A stretch of DNA of 42,673 bases from Planctomycetota bacterium (lineage in GTDB: Bacteria; Planctomycetota; Planctomycetia; Pirellulales; Pirellulaceae), in NCBI GenBank assembly GCA_029259935.1, contig JAJDEH010000479.1:1-42673 (forward strand), in the 5' to 3' direction. The translations under genes and the position numbers were made by a program. Shown here one piece after another: positions 9,023-15,386 of this stretch; the first letter of the stretch is position 1; each line of letters begins with the position of its first letter. Below the pieces are notes generated by a model. That model saw nothing but the letters and a program-made list of their open reading frames with translations, searched no databases and had not been told where the DNA came from.

Positions 9023-9227
9023 CGAGAAATCCGTCGCCTTCGTCCGAAAGCACTGGATGCAGGCGACTGACTGTGGAACAGGGTCACCCGCGATCGCCGG
9101 TTAGCTGAATAGCCAAAGATGCGCGTTGATAAGGGTGGCGGAGTGTAGCGTAATCCAAGCCACCAAAGAAAGGGCAGATGGACTTCGCTTGCCCGATCGC
9201 CCGATCCTAACTAAATGAGCCGTGACA

Positions 9228-9497
9228 TCAATCGAACTGCTTGCGGATGTCGTTGCGAAGCCACAGCAAAAGAGCGTTGGCAAAACAAAGCAGTGTCGCG
9301 ATTAGCCACATGATGGCACCGCCGGCTGAAGTTGCCAGTTGTTCGCTAGTGACACGCCAGTCCAGCACTTCGGAAGCCCGCAACCTGGAAACGATATCTT
9401 CCAACTGCGGCAGCAGAATAGCCGCGAAGGGCAACAGGCAGGCGACTGAGAACAGGCAGAATAGAAATGCCAACGAACTGCGAATGATGCGCGTCAT
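9228..9497 (-). CDS. Small two-helix membrane protein of unknown function
   Basis: The product is 89 residues with two hydrophobic segments: RSSLAFLFCLFSVACLLPFAAILL near the N terminus and GGAIMWLIATLLCFANALLLWL near the C terminus, followed by a charged tail. The chosen ATG is preceded by AGGTGG a few bases upstream. A longer reading of 109 residues would need a TTG start. No family is recognised. It stands alone between the TolC-like gene and the M48 protease on the same strand. Confidence 0.5.
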   Translation of the reverse strand: MTRIIRSSLAFLFCLFSVACLLPFAAILLPQLEDIVSRLRASEVLDWRVTSEQLATSAGGAIMWLIATLLCFANALLLWLRNDIRKQFD

Positions 9498-9779
9498 GAA
9501 CCACCTGGCTAGAAGAACGTACGTGAATCCCTTCCGTGCAATGAATTTTTCCCTCAATCACCCAGTCATCCTCAAGCCTATGGGCAGCACATCGCGTGCC
9601 ATCGACTTTTTGCTCGGTGCGGGGCGACCGCCTTACGCGTGAAGGACCAACCCGAATACTGAATCAATAAGCGTAAACGTTGGTTAGCGCTGTAAAGTAA
9701 AAGCTGGATGATTGCCTTGACAGTATTCAGGAGCTATGGGGGAGTTGGTAGAGTTGGCCAGGGAATTCCTAGGGGTAAT

Positions 9780-10913
9780 CTACTCGCCCAAATTGACGAG
9801 TCGGTCGTGAAGTTCGTCCTCAATTTGGGTCAGCTCATCCCCAAGCAGGATGCGCGCCGGCATCGCATCCGCAGTCGCTTGAGTTTCTTGGGTCGGTCCG
9901 CATTGCTCGCGCATTGCGCGAATTCGCTGCTTCATTAGCGGATGCGAATCCCAGTGGGAATACGAGAACTTCTCTTCTTCTTCCACTAGGCGGCGCTCAA
10001 GATACTCGGTGCCCGCTGAGCTAAAATCGCTCCAATCATAGGCAAACTCGCGGAAAATGTTGGGATGGGGGCGGCCACCGACAGCGCCGTCGTCATGTTG
10101 ATGAGTCGCTACGGCACTATCGAATAGCGTGGAAAGCATCCACTCTTTTAGCAAAGTATTCACGGCCGCTTCGGCACCGTAGACACGCGCGCTAACGTAG
10201 TCCGCTCGCAGTTCGAGGATCCGGTACAGCGGCGAGGCAATCGCCAGAAACAGAATTCGATAAGTACTTGCGTACCAGTAGATTGGGTCGATCAGATGCC
10301 ACCACTTTTTAGCGAGCGTCTCCAGCACAATTGTCAGATAACGTTGGAAGCGAAAGACAAAGACGGCTAATCGCGTGTCCCCGTTAGACAAATGCGCCAA
10401 TTCGTGGGCCAGAACAACGCGCAGTTCATCAAGGGTAAGGATGGAGATGTGGGGAAGTCCGAGAACTAGGATTACTTTCCGTTTTGCCCATAGCGAGAAT
10501 CTTCGCAGTTCGAGGACGTAGCATTCTGCCTGGGGGGTAATGCGAATTTCGTCTGGCATTTTGGCTTGAACCTGGTCCGCAACCGAGCCGACCGCCTCGA
10601 CTAGAGTGCGGCTTTTCTCGGGCTGAATGACGTAATGCCCGGCTAAATCAACATTGCCTTCGGCTTTGGCCGTGACGAGTGCATGCGCTGATCGAAGGAT
10701 GTGCAGACCAATGCGGAAGGCAACGGCAATGGCCGCCGCGTCGATTGCGATGGTCTGCAGCAGTTGGTCCGCGGAACTCAGACGAAACGCCGTGCGAATC
10801 ACGAATGCCGCCAACAGCATCAAGAACATGTAGTAGACAAAAATTAGCGCCACAAGCACTAATGTGTAAACGGAGATTATCCACTGTTTTTGATAGCGAT
10901 GTAGATCACGCAC
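9780..10913 (-). CDS. M48-family membrane zinc metalloprotease
   Basis: The 377-residue protein has the M48 zinc motif HELAH at 170-174 within VVLAHELAHLSNGDT, and a third ligand in ELRAD at 234-238. Hydrophobic helices lie at about 12-40 and 52-75, with more near the active site (residues 215-232), giving an HtpX/Ste24-like membrane topology. Such enzymes cleave misfolded or specific membrane proteins. The start is GTG. The gene is divergent from the LuxR-type regulator and separated from it by 320 bp. Family assignment is firm; the substrate is unknown. Confidence 0.88.
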   Translation of the reverse strand: MRDLHRYQKQWIISVYTLVLVALIFVYYMFLMLLAAFVIRTAFRLSSADQLLQTIAIDAAAIAVAFRIGLHILRSAHALVTAKAEGNVDLAGHYVIQPEKSRTLVEAVGSVADQVQAKMPDEIRITPQAECYVLELRRFSLWAKRKVILVLGLPHISILTLDELRVVLAHELAHLSNGDTRLAVFVFRFQRYLTIVLETLAKKWWHLIDPIYWYASTYRILFLAIASPLYRILELRADYVSARVYGAEAAVNTLLKEWMLSTLFDSAVATHQHDDGAVGGRPHPNIFREFAYDWSDFSSAGTEYLERRLVEEEEKFSYSHWDSHPLMKQRIRAMREQCGPTQETQATADAMPARILLGDELTQIEDELHDRLVNLGE

Positions 10914-11233
10914 GATTGAATGCCGCCATTAGAAAGACAGGAAACCGCGGCGGTAAGCGAAAAGGCCCCGAAGGGCATTGTGAATAGAATTCATCACCGA
11001 ATATTGATCTTATCCCATTTCAATTGTCGTGCCAAATCGCCGAAACTGCGCTGTCTTCCAAGCTCCAACGGGGGCCGCGAAGGTGTGTCCCCGACCGCCG
11101 GCTAATCTCTCCACCCCCATGGTCTGGATCGGATTGGCCCCAAAATTGCTACGTAGATGTAGTCTCGTAGATGATCAACTTGGTCGTGGCGGTGCCGTGG
11201 AAAACGGCTGCGAAGAGTTTCGGTGACGAATAA
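10914..11233. other. 320-bp divergent intergenic region
   Basis: This region separates the minus-strand M48 protease from the plus-strand LuxR-type regulator and should hold promoters for both. I see no convincing -35/-10 pair, hairpin terminator or small gene in it. A GG-N10-GC spacing occurs near 11180, but the flanking bases do not fit a sigma-54 promoter. Confidence 0.4.
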
Positions 11234-11920
11234 ATGAGCCAAATCAGTACTTCAGGAGGAGGGAAACGGGTTCTCGTTATTGACCGACATCCAATTCTGC
11301 GGTTCGCCCTGCGAGAACTGCTGGAAAGCGATGCCGAACTCACCTTTGCCGGCGAGGTCGCGGATGAATCCGCTGGCCGAAAATTAATTGTATCAAATCC
11401 TCCAGAATTAGTGCTGTATGGTTTGGAGCCCCAGAACAGAGACGGAATTGGCTTTATGAGTGAAATCCGTCGAGATTTTCTGGGAACCGCGTTCCTGGTC
11501 TACTCGAATTGTCGCCATGCCGAATTTGCCGAGCAGACATTGCGCTCTGGTGCCTCTGGATTTCTTCTCAAGAGCGAGGATATTTCCGTGTTTCTGCACG
11601 CCGTACGTGGTGTGCTGCGCGGCGACATGTTTATTTCTCCGATTGTTGCGCAACGTCTTGCCGAGCGATCAGTTTCCAGCACTCACCAGCGCGGCGAAAC
11701 TGCGGTGGACGGCTTGTCTCCGCGCGAGCGCCAGGTGTTTGAGATGATTGGGCGCGGGTTGACAACTCGGGCAATCGCGGATCGATTGGAAGTCAACATT
11801 AAGACCGTGGAGACGTTCCGATCCAAGATCAAGCGAAAACTTGAATTGAGAAACGGAGCTGAACTGACGTGTACCGCCGTGGAATGGGTTTTAAAGAACG
11901 ACGAAATGACAATTTCATGA
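11234..11920 (+). CDS. LuxR/NarL-type response regulator with a non-phosphorylatable receiver
   Basis: This 228-residue protein has the NarL layout: a receiver-like domain (about 11-130) and a C-terminal LuxR helix-turn-helix (LSPRERQVFEMIGRGLTTRA, then IADRLEVNIKTVETFRSKIK, residues 161-200). The fold markers S91 and K113 are kept. The N-terminal acidic pair is reduced to one Asp (VID17-R18-HP). The phospho-acceptor position reads LVLYG63LEPQNRDG, so Gly replaces Asp. Aspartyl phosphorylation as in ordinary response regulators is therefore not expected, and control by ligand, partner or abundance is more likely. The stop codon falls in a 14-bp tandem repeat. A sigma-54 activator follows 439 bp downstream on the same strand. 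Confidence 0.87.
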   Translation: MSQISTSGGGKRVLVIDRHPILRFALRELLESDAELTFAGEVADESAGRKLIVSNPPELVLYGLEPQNRDGIGFMSEIRRDFLGTAFLVYSNCRHAEFAEQTLRSGASGFLLKSEDISVFLHAVRGVLRGDMFISPIVAQRLAERSVSSTHQRGETAVDGLSPRERQVFEMIGRGLTTRAIADRLEVNIKTVETFRSKIKRKLELRNGAELTCTAVEWVLKNDEMTIS

Positions 11921-11939
11921 CCTCCATTTCATGACCTCC
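11912..11939. repeat. Perfect 14-bp tandem duplication over a stop codon
   Basis: ATTTCATGACCTCC occurs twice back to back at 11912-11925 and 11926-11939. The first copy contains the TGA that ends the LuxR-type regulator. It looks like a simple slippage duplication. Confidence 0.9.
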
Positions 11940-11976
11940 ACCGTCGCTGGCTAAGCACTTGGGAAAAAATTGATTG

Positions 11977-12018
11977 CCAAATTTGTGATTCAAGAGAAAT
12001 AAAACTTCCCAAATTTGG
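11977..12018. promoter_or_regulatory. Pair of CCAAATTTGG-type palindromes, candidate operators
   Basis: CCAAATTTGT lies at 11977-11986 and the perfect palindrome CCAAATTTGG at 12009-12018. Their centres are 32 bp apart, about three helical turns, so two dimers could bind the same DNA face. They lie between the LuxR-type regulator and the sigma-54 activator, upstream of the -24/-12-like site. Operator function is inference. Confidence 0.35.
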
Positions 12019-12125
12019 TGGTCTCCCTTATTTACATTGCTTGCCTTTTTTGAGAAACATTGAGCATATGGAAAGAAGTTAAGAGTGTATGGACATTATG
12101 GGGGGGCAGGGTGGAATAGAATTGA

Positions 12126-12141
12126 TGGAAAAGGACTTGCG
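12126..12141 (+). promoter_or_regulatory. Candidate sigma-54 (-24/-12) promoter
   Basis: TGGAAAAGGACTTGCG fits the TGG-N8-TTGC skeleton with the required GG-N10-GC spacing (GG 12127-12128, GC 12139-12140). It lacks the usual C after TGG. It lies about 220 bp upstream of a sigma-54 activator gene on the same strand, which would allow autoregulation. One site found by eye is weak evidence. Confidence 0.35.
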
Positions 12142-12359
12142 CAGGGCTGCCGCGCATGGATGAAATCGAAGATGCCATTTACGTCGTCGATTACGAGGAA
12201 TCTCGGGCAGTGGGCGGTTGCGCCTTGCCAGCTTCATGGGCAAGGGTGCGTTCTTGGCCCCCCTTTTTCCGGCATGCCACATCTCACCGCCACGTTGCGT
12301 TGCACTGACGAATTGAACACAGAAGAGCAAAACACCCAAACGTTGAGGAATGCCAAGCG

Positions 12360-13754
12360 ATGGATGTGTCAAAAGCATGGGTTTTGTATCAGCGGACGGC
12401 AAGCGACAAGGATCTCACGGAAATTCGCGGGGCGCTGAATTGCGAGACCCTTGAGATTTCGCTGCCAGTTTCTAATCTCAGTGAAATTCCGGTCGGGGAG
12501 CCCGAGGTTGTCATCGTGGACCTCCGTAACGACGCGGATTGGCCTACCTTTCGGGATGCCTACGACGCTATCGAAAAGGACTTGAGTTGCTCCGTCCACT
12601 TCGTCGCCGTTATTGATGACGGAATTCCACTTGAGTGGGCGGAATGGGCGGATCAATTATTTTCTTCGATCGTGAGTCCACCGTTTTCCGGCCAAGCCGA
12701 TCAGGCATTCCGCCTGCCGGAGCAAGCAAGCAAACGCACCGATACGGGGTTCGGACAGCGGGCTTTGGAAACAGAGTCGTTTCGGTATTTCACTCACACT
12801 CCCGAATTATTTCCTGTTTTGGACGATCTTACGATCGCGGCACGGCACGGCTTCGCCATTTTGCTGATCGGCGAAACCGGAACAGGAAAAACGACCTTAG
12901 CGCGAGCAATTCACGACCTGTCGCCTAGAAAAGATGAACGCTTCCTAACCGTCGGCTGCGGGGCCTTGCCAAGTGAACTGATCGATAGCGAATTGTTTGG
13001 ACACGTGAAGGGCGCGTTTACTGGAGCGGATCGGACCAAGGAAGGCAAGTTTGAAGCCGCGCAGGGTGGCACCATCCTGTTGGATGAGATTGACGTCCTG
13101 GGATTGGAGCAACAAGCGAAGCTGTTGCGCGTCCTGGAAACCGGCGAGTATGAGCCGGTCGGATCCAACGAAACGCGTACTTCGAGCGCCCGGGTCATTG
13201 TGGCATCGAATGTCGGCGTGGATGAACTCAAGGGCAGCGGTCGCTTCCGTCCCGACCTCTACTATCGGCTCAATCAAGTCAAGTTCGAGATTCCACCACT
13301 TCGCAAACGTCTTCGCGACATCGTGCCCCTGGCGATGCTCATGATCAAGGAGTGTTGTCGAGAACATTCCTTGACGATTTCCAAGGTGGCCCCCAGCTTC
13401 ATGGATATGTTGCGACTGTATGATTGGCCGGGAAATATTCGCGAACTGCGCAACGAAGTACGTCGCTCGGTTTTGTTCAGTCGAGACGGAGTCATTCGGG
13501 CCGACTCCTTTTCTCCCGACCTCAAGGCCGCGATCCAAGTCATTCGAAACAGCCATGCCAAGCAAGCCACCTTGGGCCTGGCGGGCGAAGTGGCACATAC
13601 GGAACAAGAAGTCATCGAGCAAATGTTGCAGACCCAAAAATATAATCGCGCCGCCACGGCACGGGCTTTGGGAATTAGCCGCGTCACCCTGTACAACAAG
13701 ATTCGCAAGTACAAAATTCGAATCGATTCGAATTCTGGCCAAACCAAGCGCTAG
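12360..13754 (+). CDS. Sigma-54-dependent transcriptional activator (NtrC-type) with a degenerate receiver
   Basis: This 464-residue protein has a complete AAA+ sigma-54 interaction domain: Walker A GETGTGKT (171-178), the GAFTGA loop (218-223) that contacts sigma-54, Walker B ILLDEID (239-245), FRPDLYYRLN (297-306) and WPGNIRELRN (356-365). A Fis-type helix-turn-helix lies at about 412-452 (NRAATARALGISRVTLYNKI). The N-terminal 110 residues resemble a receiver (EVVIVDLRND, with D54 at the acceptor position). However, the N-terminal acidic pair is absent and the usual Lys-Pro-Phe reads IVSPPF, so ordinary phospho-signalling is doubtful. It should activate sigma-54 promoters by ATP hydrolysis. 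The preceding gene also encodes a receiver-defective regulator. Confidence 0.92.
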   Translation: MDVSKAWVLYQRTASDKDLTEIRGALNCETLEISLPVSNLSEIPVGEPEVVIVDLRNDADWPTFRDAYDAIEKDLSCSVHFVAVIDDGIPLEWAEWADQLFSSIVSPPFSGQADQAFRLPEQASKRTDTGFGQRALETESFRYFTHTPELFPVLDDLTIAARHGFAILLIGETGTGKTTLARAIHDLSPRKDERFLTVGCGALPSELIDSELFGHVKGAFTGADRTKEGKFEAAQGGTILLDEIDVLGLEQQAKLLRVLETGEYEPVGSNETRTSSARVIVASNVGVDELKGSGRFRPDLYYRLNQVKFEIPPLRKRLRDIVPLAMLMIKECCREHSLTISKVAPSFMDMLRLYDWPGNIRELRNEVRRSVLFSRDGVIRADSFSPDLKAAIQVIRNSHAKQATLGLAGEVAHTEQEVIEQMLQTQKYNRAATARALGISRVTLYNKIRKYKIRIDSNSGQTKR

Positions 13755-14191
13755 CCGGCACGTACGCTTTGTTTCCGAGATCGTGTCCGCTTGATCTTCG
13801 AGCTGTTCCTTCCGCCGCCGCCATATTCTTTCCTGGCGGCTGGTCCCAATTCGATGGGGCAGCTATCTTCCCATCGCGTGAAGCCGTGATGAGCGATTCG
13901 GATCCTGTGCGCGACTCTTGGTCCGAGTTCGCTTGCCGCCAGTTTCGTTCCACGTGATCCCGTGTCGCATGAATTTGACGGACGTTCGGATTGTTCCGAG
14001 GCCCGTGCCGCGGGAACCACCGAACCTCGCCGAAGTTGAAGATTCTCGTTACGCCCGCACGAAGCAAGACCTACGCTAGTACAGCAAAAAAGAAGCAGAG
14101 CAACTGGAGGATGCGAAGATTTGGAATGGACTCGCCACGACCGTTCTCGAATGTGCCACCTCACCACTCGATCATTTCAAGGGTTTAGAAG
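13755..14191. other. 437-bp intergenic region with no recognised content
   Basis: This lies between the sigma-54 activator and the CheX-like gene, both on the plus strand. No coding region of credible composition, RNA gene or clear hairpin is seen. TTGGAATGGACTCGCC near 14120 resembles a -24/-12 site, but its GG-to-GC spacing is 9 rather than 10. Confidence 0.4.
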
Positions 14192-14716
14192 ATGACGACC
14201 GAAGTTATGGCGTCCCCGGTAAGCGATATTGTGGATCCGCGATTGGCCAGCGCTGCTTGTCACGCGGTGGATCAGGCGCTGGTCATGTGCAACATGCGTG
14301 CGAAATGCGTGGCCGTCTCCGCGCGGCCGTCGGGCGAGTCGGGCCGAATTACCGGAATGATCGGCGTGCACGGCGACGTGTCGGGTTTCATTACCGTTAA
14401 CATGGCCGAGCGCGTGGCGATCAAGGCCGTTGAAGGGTTCTTGCAGGATTCCTTCAACGAAGTGACTTCGCAGGTTGTCGATGGTGCCGGAGAAATCACG
14501 AACCTGATTGTCGGCGGCATGAAGACGAAGCTGTTTAACACGCCTTGGTCGATTTCCAACATCACGGTCCCGTCGGTGATCATTGGCGCGGGCTACCAAG
14601 TCGCATACGCCACGAATATCGATTTCTGCTCGCTGACGTTCGAGCACCAAGATCCCGAAGCCGTCCTGGCGGAAGACAGGATCTTAAAAGTCAGCGTTTC
14701 GCTACTGCGACTGTAG
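14192..14716 (+). CDS. CheX-like protein (CheC/CheX phosphatase fold)
   Basis: This 174-residue single-domain protein resembles CheX. Its segments include MIGVHGDVSGFITVNMAERV, then VDGAGEITNLIVGGMKTKL, with E101 and N104 in the ExxN arrangement that CheC/CheX use to dephosphorylate CheY-P. The C-terminal strands VPSVIIGAGYQVAY also fit. CheX acts on phosphorylated receivers in the cytoplasm. No che genes lie nearby; the closest regulators are the two receiver-defective proteins upstream. An alternative ATG lies 15 nt downstream. The family call is good, but enzymatic activity and partner are inference. Confidence 0.75.
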   Translation: MTTEVMASPVSDIVDPRLASAACHAVDQALVMCNMRAKCVAVSARPSGESGRITGMIGVHGDVSGFITVNMAERVAIKAVEGFLQDSFNEVTSQVVDGAGEITNLIVGGMKTKLFNTPWSISNITVPSVIIGAGYQVAYATNIDFCSLTFEHQDPEAVLAEDRILKVSVSLLRL

Positions 14717-14885
14717 TCCTTGCCGGCGCCGTCCAGCAAGTTGCCGCGCGGGCCCGGCATGATCTTGCGAAGCGAGGTGCCTTTGGCATCTCGTTACTCC
14801 GTTCGGTCGTTGACCCTCCCCCCGGCCGGGGTTAGGATCCTCAACGGTGCCGCTAATTGACATAGCCCGTTGAGAGTTAGACAAC

Positions 14886-15290
14886 ATGATCCAATGTCCA
14901 AAATGTGGCGTTCAAAATGGCCCCGGGGTGGCCGCCTGTGCAGCTTGCGGCGCGCCTCTAACTCACGGCGCGCCTTTGACTCACGGCACCGCGCCGATGC
15001 ATGGCGGTGCCGCTCAAGGTGATGCCACGGGCGGCGTGATCCCTTACAAGAATCCCAAAGCGCTCATTGCCTACTACTTGGGAATATTGAGCGGCCTTCC
15101 GTTTATTGGACTCCCGTTTGGCATCGTGGCGTTCGTGCTGGGGATTATGGGCCTCATGGATCGCAAGAAGAACCCGGCGATCAAAGGAAGCGTACACGCC
15201 GGCATTGGCATTGGTTGTGGCTGTTTGTTTACGCTGATTTGGGGAGGTTTGATCATCGTCATCATTGTGGCGGTGATTGCAGAGGCGTAG
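14886..15290 (+). CDS. Zinc-ribbon small membrane protein (DUF4190-like)
   Basis: This is a 134-residue protein with an N-terminal zinc ribbon, CPKC at residues 4-7 and CAAC at 18-21. A low-complexity linker of three hexapeptides follows (APLTHG, APLTHG, TAPMHG). Two hydrophobic segments come next (about 60-90, ending in the GLMDRKKNPAIKG turn, and 100-132), in the DUF4190-like pattern of small membrane proteins. The first two linker repeats are an 18-bp tandem duplication with two mismatches (14952-14969 and 14970-14987). The function of such proteins is unknown. Confidence 0.75.
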   Translation: MIQCPKCGVQNGPGVAACAACGAPLTHGAPLTHGTAPMHGGAAQGDATGGVIPYKNPKALIAYYLGILSGLPFIGLPFGIVAFVLGIMGLMDRKKNPAIKGSVHAGIGIGCGCLFTLIWGGLIIVIIVAVIAEA

Positions 15291-15386
15291 CGAGTCCGAC
15301 GACCATCGGCGGGCTACACTCAACTTGCCAAGAACAACGAGCGCGGTCTCGATTCGACTATTCGCTTTGATGCGCCGAATGACCGG

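Larger units (their letters stand above)
11921..12359. other. 439-bp AT-rich regulatory spacer between the LuxR-type and sigma-54 regulators
   Basis: The stretch 11960-12070 is clearly more AT rich than its surroundings. It holds two palindromic sites (11977-11986 and 12009-12018) and a -24/-12-like site (12126-12141), listed separately. TTGGGAA at 11959-11965 pairs with TTCCCAA at 12007-12013. A 50-codon open frame at 12156-12308 begins MDEIEDAIYVVDYEESRAVG, but its second half does not look protein-like, so I do not call it a gene. No terminator with a T-tract is seen. Confidence 0.5.

Noticed and set aside
9710..9760. TTGACA near 9718 as a -35 box
   Set aside because: No -10-like hexamer occurs at 15-19 bp, and only the 3' end of a minus-strand gene lies downstream.
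12156..12308. 50-codon open frame starting MDEIEDAIYVVDYEESRAVG between the two regulators
   Set aside because: The first half looks protein-like but the second half does not. It has no ribosome binding site and would start only a few bases after the predicted sigma-54 transcription start.
14115..14135. TTGGAATGGACTCGCC as a sigma-54 promoter for the CheX-like gene
   Set aside because: The GG-to-GC spacing is 9 instead of 10 and the -12 element is poor.
14820..14831. CCCCGGCCGGGG palindrome upstream of the zinc-ribbon gene as a terminator
   Set aside because: It is a GC-only palindrome with no loop and no T-tract on either strand.
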